In this document: positions 42,952 through 52,711 of the stretch, piece by piece
Numbering within the stretch: position 1 is the stretch's first letter
Layout: the number at the start of each line of letters is the position of its first letter
Source: Desulfovibrio sp. UIB00
GTDB taxonomy: Bacteria; Desulfobacterota; Desulfovibrionia; Desulfovibrionales; Desulfovibrionaceae
Direction: 5' to 3'
Length of the DNA stretch: 64,000 nucleotides
NCBI RefSeq assembly: GCF_022508225.1
Contig: NZ_JAETXJ010000003.1
Location: 119,556-183,555 of the forward strand
Notes under the pieces: model-generated
Database searches by the model: none
What the model was told of the DNA's origin: nothing
The model's input: the letters and a program-made list of their open reading frames with translations, nothing else
Translations under genes and position numbers: made by a program

Positions 42952-45900
42952 GCCTGAGCCTCCGTGGCGGGCAAAAGATCGCTGCAACGCTCGCCAAGGG
43001 CCGAAACGCCGTGCGCTTCCACAAGCTGAAACCGCCGTAAATCAAGGTACACCAGCAGGCCGCGCGCACTGCCGGGGGCGCAGTCGTTCCCGGCTTCCAG
43101 ACAGGCAAGGTAGGTCTGTAGCTGCGCCACATGGTCGGCTTCGGGCTGACCGCTTTTATAATCAAGCACCAGCGGCCCCCATGGCTCATGCACCAGCAAA
43201 TCCATGCGCAGCAAGCGCCCCTCGGCATCCATGAGCGAATGTTCGGGCCAGCCTGTTTGCAGCCAGCGGGCAGCCTGAGGTTGCGAGGCAAACCATTGCA
43301 GCGCCGCAGCGGCATTTTCCCGCAACGCGGCCTCGTCCGGCACTGGCAGCGAAAAGTGCCCAAGGCCGAAGTTCAACGCCGCCTGCGCGTCGGCCTGCGG
43401 ATTGCCCGTTATGTGCAGATGTTCAAGGCACAGATGCAGAAAGCTGCCCCTGTCTTCAGCGCGAAAACTGAATCCTGCCAGCGGATTACGAAAAATCTTG
43501 AGGCGCGGCAACCATTGCATGGGCCGCCATGCGGGGTCGGCAAAACCAGCGGAATCCGCAGAATCATTGCCATGAGCACCATCCGCAGAAGTAGCTATTT
43601 CCTCGCCTTCCGGGCTTTCCGCAATCTCCGGCTTGTTGCCCCAGGGTGCGGCAGATCCCCTCGTCGCAGTTGCGACCGGAGCAGCATCGTGCGCGGCTAG
43701 CTCCTCGCCCACGGTGTAAGGTGCGGTGAACCCGGCCTCTCCCATGAGCATGTCCAGCACATCACTGGTAGAACCCCGCCCGCCCACAGTGCTGGTACGC
43801 AAAACATAGAGCGCATCGCGCGCACGGGTAAAGGCCACGTAGAGCAGGTGGACGTTCTCCCGGCACTGGCGGGCAAGCTCCTGATGATAGGGCGCGCCCA
43901 GATGCTTTCTGTTGCCCACGGCAAGGCGCAGACCATCACGCTCGACCATCACGGTTTCATTGCCCATGCGGGCGCGCAGGTCTGTCCACGGCACAATGAC
44001 CACCGGGGCTTCCAGCCCCTTGGATTTATGGATGGTCATGACGCGCACGGCATCCATGTTTTCGGGCATGGGCACCTTTTCTTCGCCGCTCTTGGCGCGC
44101 CAGTGCTCCAGAAATGTGGGCAGGGTGGCAAGGCCCTTTTCTTCCGCGCTGTGCAGCACTTCCATAAAGCGGCGCAAAAAGGTCTCCGCCTCGGGGTAGC
44201 GCCGCTCCACATCCAGCCGGGCAAACCATTCGAGCGTCATGTCATAGGGCGTCATGAGGCCGGACTGACTGTGGAACGGGGCAAGCAGCCGCTGCCAGAT
44301 TTCTGGCCAGCGCCTTTTGAACCGCTGGAACAGAGGCCCGCCCCTGGATGCGGCGCACCAGCCAGCAATGTCCTCGTGCGCAAGGGCCGCAGCTTCGGGA
44401 TGCTCCCTGAATATGCTGCCGCACACGAGGCTCATAAAGGCAATGTCGTCCTCGGGATTATCAAGAAAGGAGAGCAGGGCCACGGCCTGCACCACCAGCG
44501 GATGCGCAGCAAGCCGCAGGCTGTTTTCTGTAATCACGGGGATATTTTCGCGAATCAACCTGTCGGCCACAAGTGTGGCCTTGACATTGCTGCGCACGAG
44601 AATGAGCACATCAGCCCACGGATGGTGCGGCTCAATATCCTCATGTAACAGGGTGCAGAGGCGTTCAAGCACGTCTTCGCCCTGAGCCTCGGCATCCACG
44701 GAAAGGATGGTTTCCACGCGCACAAGGCCGCCCTCGCGGGCATTTTCTGGGCATTGCTGCTCCGTGCCCGCAAAGGCGCGTACAAGGCCCTGAGCGGCCT
44801 GTCCGCAGATTTCCGGCGGGGTGCCCGATGGCAAAAGTGCGGCCATGACCTTTGCGGCCATGTCCGGCTGCGCAAGCGGGCCGAAGATGCCGTTGTTATG
44901 CTGCACGATTTCGCGGCGGCTGCGCCAGTTGTAGGGCAGATTGTCGCGCTGGCCGTCAGGCGCGAGGGCTGTGAGGCCCGCATCGTCAAACACGCCGTCA
45001 AAAAGTTCCGGCTCGCCCCCACGCCAGCCGTAAATGGACTGCTTGACGTCGCCCACCCAGGTGAGGGAGCCGCCGCGCGAGAGGGCTTCTTCCACAAGGG
45101 GGCGCAGGGCGTACCACTGCTCATTGCTGGTGTCCTGAAATTCATCCACCAGAAAATGCGTGAGGCGCGAGCCCATGCGGCACAGGGCCTCGGGCACGCC
45201 GTTGTCGCTTTCAAGCACCTGCCGCGCCATGTGCGGAATCAGCAGACCCGGCAGGCTGCCTTCCTGCCGCTGGTTTTGCACAAAGGCCTGCACAAGTGTA
45301 CGCGCCAGAAGGAGCACAGGGGCAAGCCCCACGGCCTGACGCAGCAGGGGAGCGGTATCCACCAGCACACCGGCGGCGCGGGCAAAAGCCTCGTAGGCTT
45401 TTTGCACCTCGTCGCTGACCACGGGCTTTTTCAAAAAAAGGTCAGAGGCGCTGGCCTTGCTCAGATATGCCGAAGTTTTGCACTGCCCGGCGGCAATGGC
45501 CTCCACAGCGGCAAGAGCGTTTTTGCTGAAATTGAGTCCGCTCCCCGCCGCAGCAGCCAGAAAAATATTGGCATGGGTTACGGCCATGCTTTCCACTTCG
45601 CTCAACCGCTTGTGCAGGGTTTCTGTGGGCGAAATATCCTCAAAGCGCCCGAGCAGCACGTCATCCAGCAGGCCGCGCAACTGGTTGAGCAGCTTTTCGC
45701 CCGCAAGAAAGCCCGTGCTGTTCTCCCGCCAGGCCATGGCCCGATAGACCTCGCGCAGCAGGGAACGCATGGTTTCATCGCCCTGCCATGCGCGTTCAAG
45801 CAATACATCAAGGTAGGGAGTGAGCACTTCTTCGGTGGCAAAGACGGGCTGAAAATCCGGGTGCAGATCAAGTTCCAGCGCTGCCGCGCGCACAATGAGG

Positions 45901-46256
45901 TGCAGAAGGCTGTCGATAGTGCGGATGTTCAGCGCGCCCATATCGCGCATGATCACATCCACCCAGCGGGAGGCCTGCTCGGGTGATAGCGCAAGCCCGC
46001 CCATGGGCTGCCCGAGGGCCGCGCTCTTGAGCTGCCGGATAACGCGGTCGCGCATTTCGGTAGCAGCAGCGTTGGTAAAGGTAATGGCGAGGATGTCGCC
46101 CCAGCCGCAGCGGCCCCCCGGAAAAAGCGCGCAAGCCGAGGAAGCGGAAGCGCTTGCGGGCGGCCCGCTCTGCACCAGCCTTTGCAGAAAACAATGCGTC
46201 AATTCATAGGTCTTGCCGGAACCGGCAGAGGCCTTGACCTGTCTGAGATGCTTCAT
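42948..46256 (-). CDS. addA: AddA-like UvrD/RecB helicase-nuclease
   Basis: 1102 residues. SF1 helicase motifs: Walker A K-A-S-A-G-S-G-K-T at the N-terminus, D-I-L-A-I-T-F-T-N-A-A-A-T-E-M motif Ia, V-D-E-F-Q-D-T-S motif II, W-V-G-D-V-K-Q-S-I-Y motif III, M-T-I-H-K-S-K-G-L-E motif V and V-A-F-T-R-A-R-D-A-L motif VI. The C-terminal nuclease has L-R-M-D-L-L and L-V-L-D-Y-K-S-G. It follows the phosphofructokinase gene by eight bases on the same strand and overlaps addB. Double-strand break repair and chi-type recombination are the family role. Confidence 0.92.
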   Translation of the reverse strand: MKHLRQVKASAGSGKTYELTHCFLQRLVQSGPPASASASSACALFPGGRCGWGDILAITFTNAAATEMRDRVIRQLKSAALGQPMGGLALSPEQASRWVDVIMRDMGALNIRTIDSLLHLIVRAAALELDLHPDFQPVFATEEVLTPYLDVLLERAWQGDETMRSLLREVYRAMAWRENSTGFLAGEKLLNQLRGLLDDVLLGRFEDISPTETLHKRLSEVESMAVTHANIFLAAAAGSGLNFSKNALAAVEAIAAGQCKTSAYLSKASASDLFLKKPVVSDEVQKAYEAFARAAGVLVDTAPLLRQAVGLAPVLLLARTLVQAFVQNQRQEGSLPGLLIPHMARQVLESDNGVPEALCRMGSRLTHFLVDEFQDTSNEQWYALRPLVEEALSRGGSLTWVGDVKQSIYGWRGGEPELFDGVFDDAGLTALAPDGQRDNLPYNWRSRREIVQHNNGIFGPLAQPDMAAKVMAALLPSGTPPEICGQAAQGLVRAFAGTEQQCPENAREGGLVRVETILSVDAEAQGEDVLERLCTLLHEDIEPHHPWADVLILVRSNVKATLVADRLIRENIPVITENSLRLAAHPLVVQAVALLSFLDNPEDDIAFMSLVCGSIFREHPEAAALAHEDIAGWCAASRGGPLFQRFKRRWPEIWQRLLAPFHSQSGLMTPYDMTLEWFARLDVERRYPEAETFLRRFMEVLHSAEEKGLATLPTFLEHWRAKSGEEKVPMPENMDAVRVMTIHKSKGLEAPVVIVPWTDLRARMGNETVMVERDGLRLAVGNRKHLGAPYHQELARQCRENVHLLYVAFTRARDALYVLRTSTVGGRGSTSDVLDMLMGEAGFTAPYTVGEELAAHDAAPVATATRGSAAPWGNKPEIAESPEGEEIATSADGAHGNDSADSAGFADPAWRPMQWLPRLKIFRNPLAGFSFRAEDRGSFLHLCLEHLHITGNPQADAQAALNFGLGHFSLPVPDEAALRENAAAALQWFASQPQAARWLQTGWPEHSLMDAEGRLLRMDLLVHEPWGPLVLDYKSGQPEADHVAQLQTYLACLEAGNDCAPGSARGLLVYLDLRRFQLVEAHGVSALGERCSDLLPATEAQA

Positions 46257-46264
46257 GCTGACGG

Positions 46265-47569
46265 TTACGCCGGGGGCAGCATGCCGTGCAACATGCCCTG
46301 ACCGGTGGATTCAAGCACAGCCCGCCACAGGTCGGAATAGATGTTGAGCTTGCGGCGCTTGCGGGTCACAAGCTCCAGCGGCAGATGGACGTAACGGTCC
46401 TGAATCTTGCCCACCACCATGTCTGTGCGACCGGCCATGGCGGCGTGCACGGCGTACTGGCCCAAAAATCCGCAATAGACCTTGTCATTGGCGTTGGCCG
46501 GGATGGAGCGGATGATATAGCTCGGGTCAATGTATTTCAGCGAATGCTCAATGCCGCGCGCACCAAGATACGAGCTGATATTTTTGCGCAGCAGGTCAGA
46601 CACATCTCCAAGTACGGGATTGCCCGACACATCCTTGGCTGCGTGGTTTTCCATAAGGTGCTGACCCGCGCCCTCGGCTGCCACAATAACGGCATGCCCG
46701 CGCGAGCGCAGGCGTTCTTCCAGCGCAGGCAGAAGCCCGCCCTCGCCCTCAAGGGCAAAGGGAGCTTCCGGAATGAGCACAAAGTTCACTTCTTTCAGGG
46801 CCAGAGCCGCGCGCGCGGCGATAAAGCCTGATTCGCGCCCCATCAGCTTGACCAGCCCAATGCCGTTGGGTACGCCGCAGGCCTCGGTATGAGCGCATTC
46901 TATGGCCTCCGTGGCCTTGAAGGCGGCAGTTTCAAAACCGAACGACTGGGGAATGAAATTGATGTCGTTATCAATGGTCTTGGGGATGCCGATGACGGAT
47001 ATCTTGAGCCCGCGCGCCTGCACCTCGCTGCTGATGGCGAGGGCGGCCTTCATGGTGCCGTCGCCGCCAATGACAAAGAGAGCGTTGACGTTGCTGCGTT
47101 CAAGGGTATCCACAATTTCTTCGGCAGACTGCGGCCCGCGTGAAGAACCAAGCATGGTGCCGCCAAAACGGTGAATGTCCGCCACGCTTGAAGGCGTAAG
47201 CTCAAAGGGAGCATGGCCGTACTTGGGAATAAAGCCCTCAAGCCCGTAGGCGATGCCCAAGATGGAGGGCACGTTGTAGGCGTGGAAGGCCTCCATCACA
47301 ATGGCGCGGATGACATCGTTGATGCCGGGGCAAAGCCCGCCGCAGGTCACGATGGCGCACTTGGCGCGGGTGGTGTCAAAATAGAGTTTTTTGCGCGGGC
47401 CAGCGGCCTCAAGGCATACGCTGAAGGGCGCGTTCACTTCTTCCGACAGTTCCTCATCCACAACAATCTGCACGGTCTTGTTGTCTGCCCAGGTGCGGTA
47501 GGGCAGCACAGAATCAAGCTTGCAGGGGCCAAGCGTACGGATTTCCGTTTGCAGCGAACATTCTTGCAT
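46265..47569 (-). CDS. pfkA: 6-phosphofructokinase, ATP-type residues in a long-clade enzyme
   Basis: 434 residues, longer than the ~320 of E. coli PfkA. It phosphorylates fructose 6-phosphate. C-G-G-L-C-P-G-I-N-D-V-I-R (near 76-88), G168-G-D-G-T172 and P196-K-T-I-D-N-D202. Gly (not Asp) after GGD points to ATP as donor, whereas P-K-T-I-D-N-D is shared with pyrophosphate enzymes; this pairing is known from the long ATP-PFK clade of plants, trypanosomes and some bacteria. GAGG lies seven bases before the ATG. It is in a minus-strand run HD protein - pfk - addA - addB. Confidence 0.9.
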   Translation of the reverse strand: MQECSLQTEIRTLGPCKLDSVLPYRTWADNKTVQIVVDEELSEEVNAPFSVCLEAAGPRKKLYFDTTRAKCAIVTCGGLCPGINDVIRAIVMEAFHAYNVPSILGIAYGLEGFIPKYGHAPFELTPSSVADIHRFGGTMLGSSRGPQSAEEIVDTLERSNVNALFVIGGDGTMKAALAISSEVQARGLKISVIGIPKTIDNDINFIPQSFGFETAAFKATEAIECAHTEACGVPNGIGLVKLMGRESGFIAARAALALKEVNFVLIPEAPFALEGEGGLLPALEERLRSRGHAVIVAAEGAGQHLMENHAAKDVSGNPVLGDVSDLLRKNISSYLGARGIEHSLKYIDPSYIIRSIPANANDKVYCGFLGQYAVHAAMAGRTDMVVGKIQDRYVHLPLELVTRKRRKLNIYSDLWRAVLESTGQGMLHGMLPPA

Positions 47570-47593
47570 GGTGCAGCCTCGGCTGTTTTGGAG

Positions 47594-48154
47594 CTATTTG
47601 CTTAAACCAAGTTCCGCCGCATGGACGCGCATGGCTTCGATGGACAGAGCCAGAAAAGCATCAAGCTCAAGCCCGGCCTCGGCGCACTGGCGGATGTTGT
47701 CGCGGCACACGCTGGCCGCAAAGGCTTTATCCTTCATCTTTTTCTTTATGCTTTTAACTTCCATGCCTTCCATACCCGTGGGGCGCATGAGCGCAGCGGC
47801 AGAGATAAGCCCAGTGACGGTTTCGCCGCAGCGCAGGGCGTAATCAATGCGCGAGGCAGGGCCAGCCGCGCCGTTCATTTCCGCATTATGGGCGCGAATG
47901 GCGGTGAGGGCCTCATCCGGCAACTGACCAGCCAGCATTTCTGCGGTGTCCAGGCCATGCCGGGCGGCGTTTTCCGCCGTGGCGGGGTAGTCGAGGTCGT
48001 GCAAAAGGCCCGTGAGGCCCCAGATGTCTTCATTTTCGCCAAAATGTTGGGCAAGGGCGCGCATTATGGCCTCGGAGGCCAGCGCATGCTGCAACAGGGA
48101 AGGCGGTGTTTTTTGCTCGGCCAGCAGAGCGAGGGCCGATTGACGATCTATCAT
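47594..48154 (-). CDS. HD-domain hydrolase
   Basis: 186 residues from ATG 48154, which has GGGAG nine bases upstream; the open frame runs further but is not family-like. Metal-binding residues of the HD superfamily are visible: the first His in QHALASEAIM, G-L-L-H-D-L-D-Y, and a later His in RHGLDTAEML / IRAHNAEMNG. This resembles the small HDIG proteins of unknown substrate. It starts the run towards pfk (24-bp gap) and is divergent from ricT. Confidence 0.85.
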   Translation of the reverse strand: MIDRQSALALLAEQKTPPSLLQHALASEAIMRALAQHFGENEDIWGLTGLLHDLDYPATAENAARHGLDTAEMLAGQLPDEALTAIRAHNAEMNGAAGPASRIDYALRCGETVTGLISAAALMRPTGMEGMEVKSIKKKMKDKAFAASVCRDNIRQCAEAGLELDAFLALSIEAMRVHAAELGLSK

Positions 48155-48336
48155 GGCAAGTACTCCCTTATGTTTAAAAATGTAAATCAGGCAACCCGGC
48201 TTTGCAAGCCGCGCGAGGTGAATGGCCGATGCGCAGCCGTGGCCCGACCCGCAGCCCAGTTGACAGCACGGCATTAATGACGGAAAAGAACCTTTTCGGA
48301 ATACATATTCCACTACCTTTGCCGAAGCGACTATTT

Positions 48337-49407
48337 ATGCCCATATACGGTCTCCGTTTCAGAACGCTTGGACAAACAAGCTACTATACCGGCCCCTCCG
48401 GCTTCAAACGGGGGGATCATGTACTTATTGAGGCAGAGCAGGGCCAGACCCTCGCCGAAATAGTTTCCGGCCCCGCAGAGCATTTGCCCGGACAGATGGA
48501 GCAGGAACTGCCCTCCATTCTGCGTCATGCCGGTTCAGAAGACATCCACCGTGGGGAAGCCAACGAGCAGATGGCGCGTGAAGCGCAACAGTTCTGCCGC
48601 CAGTGCATCCGCGACCGCAACCTTGATATGAAGCTTGTGGATGTGGAAGTCTTTTTTGACCGCAGCAAGCTCATCTTTTACTTCACCGCGCCTTCCCGCA
48701 TTGATTTTCGCGATCTGGTCAAAGACCTTGTGCGCGAATACCGCGCGCGTATCGAGCTGCGCCAGATTGGCGTGCGCCACGAAACGCAGATGGTGGGCGC
48801 TGTGGGCAACTGCGGCATGGTCTGCTGCTGCCGCAGGTATCTGCGCAAATTCGCGCCCGTGACCATCCGCATGGCAAAAGAGCAGAATCTCTTTCTGAAT
48901 CCTGCCAAAATTTCGGGCATTTGCGGCCGTTTGCTCTGCTGCCTTTCTTACGAGCAGGACAACTACGACCATTTCCACCGCATGTGCCCGCGCCTCGGCA
49001 AGAAATACCAGACGGACAAAGGCCCCATGAAGGTTCTACGGGCCAATATGTTCCGCAATTCCCTTTCTGTGCTGACGGAAAATAACGAAGAAGTCGAACT
49101 GAGCCTGGACGACTGGCAGGCGCTTTCGCCCCACAGGCCGGAGGCCCCTCAGGGTGTACAGCCAAAGCAGCCGCCCAAAGGCCCCATGAACGACAACAGC
49201 CTGCTTGTGGTTTCCGCCACGCCGGATACTCTTGACTCTCTTGATTTTATGGATGAATTCCGTCAGGACGAGCGCGATACCCAGACCGAGGAATCCGCCC
49301 CCGCCGAATCCGGCGAGCGCGCCCCCGGTGGGGAGGCTCAGGCCGAACCGGGCAAGAATCGCCGCAAACGCCGCCGCAACAAGTCGCAGCGGCCCGACCA
49401 CGACTAG
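48337..49407 (+). CDS. ricT: PSP1 / RicT-like protein
   Basis: 356 residues from ATG 48337 (MPIYGLRFRTLGQTSYY). The PSP1 C-terminal domain carries E-Y-R-A-R-I-E-L-R-Q-I-G-V-R-H-E and the clustered cysteines G-N-C-G-M-V-C-C-C-R-R-Y and G-I-C-G-R-L-L-C-C-L-S-Y-E that bind Fe-S clusters in the RicAFT complex of Bacillus, which affects RNase Y and phosphorelay function. Downstream of residue ~265 the chain is acidic and Lys-rich, low-complexity, ending KNRRKRRRNKSQRPDHD. An alternative start at 48277 exists; neither has a strong ribosome site. metG follows after 23 bp. Confidence 0.88.
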   Translation: MPIYGLRFRTLGQTSYYTGPSGFKRGDHVLIEAEQGQTLAEIVSGPAEHLPGQMEQELPSILRHAGSEDIHRGEANEQMAREAQQFCRQCIRDRNLDMKLVDVEVFFDRSKLIFYFTAPSRIDFRDLVKDLVREYRARIELRQIGVRHETQMVGAVGNCGMVCCCRRYLRKFAPVTIRMAKEQNLFLNPAKISGICGRLLCCLSYEQDNYDHFHRMCPRLGKKYQTDKGPMKVLRANMFRNSLSVLTENNEEVELSLDDWQALSPHRPEAPQGVQPKQPPKGPMNDNSLLVVSATPDTLDSLDFMDEFRQDERDTQTEESAPAESGERAPGGEAQAEPGKNRRKRRRNKSQRPDHD

Positions 49408-49430
49408 CAATTAAGCTTACGGAGCCTTGA

Positions 49431-51443
49431 GTGAACAGCTTTTTCATCACAACGCCCATCTATTACGTCAATGCCAAACCCCATCTGGGACATGCCTATA
49501 CCACAGTGGTTGCTGACGCCATGGCCCGCTACCACAAGCTGATTGGCGAGGATACCATGTTCCTCACCGGTACGGACGAGCACGGCGACAAGATTGTTCA
49601 GGCGGCTGAAAAACAAGGCCAGACTCCAAAAGAGTTTGTGGACGACATCAGCGCCCGCTTCCGCGCCTTGTGGCCCAAGCTTGACGTTGCCAACGACCGT
49701 TTTGTGCGCACCACCGATCCCGAGCACATCAGCGCCGTACAGGCCTTTTTGCAAAAGGTCTATGACGCGGGCGACATTTATTTTGGCGAATTCGGCGGGC
49801 ATTACTGCTACGGCTGCGAGCGGTTCTATACCGAAAAAGAGCTGGAAAACGGACTCTGCCCCCAGCACCTGACCAAGCCGGAATTTATCAGCGAGAAGAA
49901 CTACTTCTTCCGCATGTCCAAGTATCTGCCCTGGCTCAAGGAGCACATCGAGGCCAATCCTTCGTTTATTCGGCCCGAGCGCTACCGCAGCGAAGTACTG
50001 GCCATGCTCGAATCCGGCGCGCTGGAAGACCTGTGCATCTCGCGCCCCAAATCGCGCCTGACCTGGGGAATTGAGCTGCCCTTTGACAAGGATTACGTCT
50101 GCTACGTGTGGTTTGACGCGCTGCTCAACTACATCAGCGCACTGAACTGGCCCGAAGGCGAAGATTTTAAAAAGTTCTGGCCTGGCGAACATCTGGTTGC
50201 CAAGGATATTCTCAAGCCCCACGCCGTATTCTGGCCCACCATGCTCAAATCTGCGGGCCTGCCGCTGTATGAGCATCTGAATGTTCACGGCTACTGGCTT
50301 GTGCGCGACACCAAGATGTCAAAATCGCTTGGCAATGTTGTGGAACCGAGCGACATGGCCCAGCGTTTCGGGCCGGATGCCTTCCGCTATTTCCTGCTGC
50401 GCGAAATGCATTTTGGTTCTGACGCCAGCTTTAGCGAAGATGCCCTTGTGGGCCGCATCAACGCCGACCTTGCCAACGACCTCGGCAACCTGTTCAGCCG
50501 CGTGCTTTCCATGACAGCCAAGTATTTCGGCAGCCGCGTTCCCATGCCGAAGGCGCTTCAGGAGGACGACAAGGCCATTGCCGATCTGTGCGCCAACTCC
50601 ATGCGCAACTTTGTACAACTTTTCGGCAACGTGCAGTTTGCCCAGGGGCTTGAATCCCTGTGGGAACTTGTGCGCGCCCTGAACAAATACGTGGACACTC
50701 AGGCCCCATGGACGCTCTACAAGCAGGGCAACATGGAGCGCCTCGCAACCGTCATGTACGTCATGCTGGCTGCCATGCGCAAAACCGCGCTCTGCCTCTG
50801 GCCCGTCATGCCTGTGGCCTCTGGCAAAATGCTGGCCCAGCTTGGGCAGCAGGTGCAGGAAGGCCAGCCCCCGGTTGCCAATGTGGAAGACGAAATTGCC
50901 CATTTTGAAGGCCTTGAACCCGGTATTCAGGTGGCGGAAGGCTCCAACCTGTTCCCGCGCATTGAAGTGAAAAAGGACGGCGCGGACAGCAAGGAACCCA
51001 AGGCTCAAAAGAAGGACAAGCAGGCGGAAAAACCGCAGGAAAAAGCCGCACCCAAGCAGGCTGCACCCAATCAGGCTACAGCAGGACAGGGCGGGGCGGA
51101 CGCGCCCGCCGTCAAACCTAATGTAGAATTTGACCAGTTCAAGGCTCTGGATCTGCGCGTGGGCACAGTGAAAGTGGCGGAAAAACACCCCAATGCCGAC
51201 CGTATTCTGCGGCTTGAAATTGACTTTGGCGAAGGTCAGCTGCGTCAGATTCTCTCTGGCCTGGCAGAACACTATGCGCCGGAAGATGTGGTGGGCAAGC
51301 GCGTGTGCGCAGTGCTGAACCTTGCCCCGCGCAAGATACGCGGTCTGGTTTCGCACGGCATGGTGCTTACGGCCGGAACCGACAGCGCACTCGGCCTGCT
51401 TGCTGTAGACCGCGATGTGCCTGACGGCAGCGAAATAGCATAA
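49431..51443 (+). CDS. metG: Methionyl-tRNA synthetase with C-terminal tRNA-binding domain
   Basis: 670 residues, starting at GTG 49431 with GGAG seven bases upstream. Class I motifs: P-H-L-G-H-A-Y (HIGH) near residue 17 and K-M-S-K-S near 295. The zinc knuckle is C-Y-G-C plus L-C-P-Q-H (near 126-146), so the second pair is Cys/His instead of Cys/Cys. A Lys/Ala/Gln-rich linker (about 510-560) leads to an EMAP-II/Trbp111-like domain (F-K-A-L-D-L-R-V-G-T-V to the end), which helps tRNA binding and dimerisation. It lies after ricT, as in other Desulfovibrio-like genomes by recollection. Confidence 0.97.
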   Translation: MNSFFITTPIYYVNAKPHLGHAYTTVVADAMARYHKLIGEDTMFLTGTDEHGDKIVQAAEKQGQTPKEFVDDISARFRALWPKLDVANDRFVRTTDPEHISAVQAFLQKVYDAGDIYFGEFGGHYCYGCERFYTEKELENGLCPQHLTKPEFISEKNYFFRMSKYLPWLKEHIEANPSFIRPERYRSEVLAMLESGALEDLCISRPKSRLTWGIELPFDKDYVCYVWFDALLNYISALNWPEGEDFKKFWPGEHLVAKDILKPHAVFWPTMLKSAGLPLYEHLNVHGYWLVRDTKMSKSLGNVVEPSDMAQRFGPDAFRYFLLREMHFGSDASFSEDALVGRINADLANDLGNLFSRVLSMTAKYFGSRVPMPKALQEDDKAIADLCANSMRNFVQLFGNVQFAQGLESLWELVRALNKYVDTQAPWTLYKQGNMERLATVMYVMLAAMRKTALCLWPVMPVASGKMLAQLGQQVQEGQPPVANVEDEIAHFEGLEPGIQVAEGSNLFPRIEVKKDGADSKEPKAQKKDKQAEKPQEKAAPKQAAPNQATAGQGGADAPAVKPNVEFDQFKALDLRVGTVKVAEKHPNADRILRLEIDFGEGQLRQILSGLAEHYAPEDVVGKRVCAVLNLAPRKIRGLVSHGMVLTAGTDSALGLLAVDRDVPDGSEIA

Positions 51444-51542
51444 TTCGGGCGTGGTAAGCGGCGTCGCACCCCTTGCTCAAATGGGCGCGACGTCTGCAAC
51501 CACCATCAGTAAAATGAATACAGAACGATGGGCGGAAATGCT

Positions 51543-51734
51543 CTAGTGGGCCTTGGCCTCTTCTTCACGGAACAGGCGCTCAAGGGCGGCGGCATCAAGC
51601 GGAGTAAGGTTGAAACGCATACCCGCTTCGTCCAGAAGGGCAGACAGGCTCTTGCCGGTATGCAGGGCGCGCTGTTCCGCCAGATAGGCCGCAGCCTTAC
51701 GAACAAGTTCACCTTGCGGCATAATGGTTGTCAT
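51543..51734 (-). CDS. Small conserved-looking protein, unknown function
   Basis: 63 residues (MTTIMPQGELVRKAAAYLAE start, EEEAKAH end), predicted mostly helical. AAGGAT lies about eight bases before the ATG, and the coding pattern is that of a real gene. It reads A-A-A-Y-L-A-E-Q-R and L-L-D-E-A-G-M-R-F-N-L-T-P-L-D, which resembles a small helix-turn-helix or degron-like protein, but no family is assigned. It faces uppP across 113 bp and converges with metG. Confidence 0.6.
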   Translation of the reverse strand: MTTIMPQGELVRKAAAYLAEQRALHTGKSLSALLDEAGMRFNLTPLDAAALERLFREEEAKAH

Positions 51735-51847
51735 GGAGATATCCTTTTTTATTCACCCATAGCCGTTGTGCCGCCTTTTGGCAATGCTCTGCCCGCAGGG
51801 CGACACATCCCACACTAGGCGACAGGATTTCGCGCCAGAGGGTTTTT

Positions 51848-52645
51848 ATGGATAATCTGTTTACTGCGGTGATTTTGAGTATTGTCGAGGGGCTGACGGA
51901 ATTTCTGCCTGTTTCCTCATCCGGCCATCTTATTCTGGTGGGCGATCTGCTCAACTTCATGGGCGAAAAGGCCGCCACCTTTGAGGTGGTTATTCAGCTT
52001 GGCGCCATCATGGCCGTGGTGGTGCTGTACTGGAAACGCTTCTGGGGCCTTGTGCGCCCCCAGCCCTATGTGCGTTTTGCGGGCATGCGCGGCATCATGC
52101 TGCTTATCCTTACATCATTGCCCGCCAGCGTGCTTGGTCTTTTGCTGCACTCGACCATCAAGACCTATCTGTTCCGTCCAGAAACCGTGCTCATTGCGCT
52201 GGTTGTGGGCGCAGTGATGATGATAGTGGTTGAAAAGCGCAAGTTCAAACCCTCGTATATTACGCTGGACGACATGACGCCCAAGCTGGCCCTTGGCATC
52301 GGCTGCTTTCAGTGCCTTGCCCTGTGGCCCGGTTTTTCGCGCTCCGCTTCAACAATTATGGGCGGCATGCTGCTTGGCGGCAAGCGCTCGCTTGCGGCGG
52401 AGTATTCGTTCATCGCCGCCGTGCCCATCATGGTTGCCGCCACCGGCTACGACATGCTGAAAAGCTGGCATCTCTTCAGCGCTGCGGACATTCCTTTTTT
52501 TGCCGTGGGCATGATCGGTTCGTTCCTCTCGGCCTTGCTGGCGGTCAAGGTGTTCATCGCCCTCATGGGCCGCGTGACCCTGGTGCCTTTTGCCGTGTAC
52601 CGCCTTCTTATTGCCCCATTTATTTATTATTTCATGGTGAACTAA
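51848..52645 (+). CDS. uppP: Undecaprenyl-diphosphatase
   Basis: 265 residues. It dephosphorylates undecaprenyl pyrophosphate to recycle the lipid carrier for peptidoglycan and O-antigen. Motifs: G-L-T-E-F-L-P-V-S-S-S-G-H-L at the N-terminus, P-G-F-S-R-S-A-S-T near residue 165, and about eight hydrophobic helices. The open frame extends to 51728, but ATG 51848 (MDNLFTAVILSIVEG) is the family start and has AGAGGG five bases upstream. Confidence 0.96.
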   Translation: MDNLFTAVILSIVEGLTEFLPVSSSGHLILVGDLLNFMGEKAATFEVVIQLGAIMAVVVLYWKRFWGLVRPQPYVRFAGMRGIMLLILTSLPASVLGLLLHSTIKTYLFRPETVLIALVVGAVMMIVVEKRKFKPSYITLDDMTPKLALGIGCFQCLALWPGFSRSASTIMGGMLLGGKRSLAAEYSFIAAVPIMVAATGYDMLKSWHLFSAADIPFFAVGMIGSFLSALLAVKVFIALMGRVTLVPFAVYRLLIAPFIYYFMVN

Positions 52646-52711
52646 AAAAAATGCTTGCCAAGGGGCGGCAATTTTTATAAATAGATCGTCGCGCTAACGA
52701 GGCGCTGACAC

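Noticed and set aside
46265..47569. Annotation as pyrophosphate-dependent phosphofructokinase
   Set aside because: The residue after GGD is Gly (GGDGT), which indicates ATP; only the PKTIDND wording suggested pyrophosphate.
48202..48336. Longer N-terminus for the RicT-like gene
   Set aside because: The translation before MPIYGLRF has no family resemblance and would overlap the divergent promoter region.
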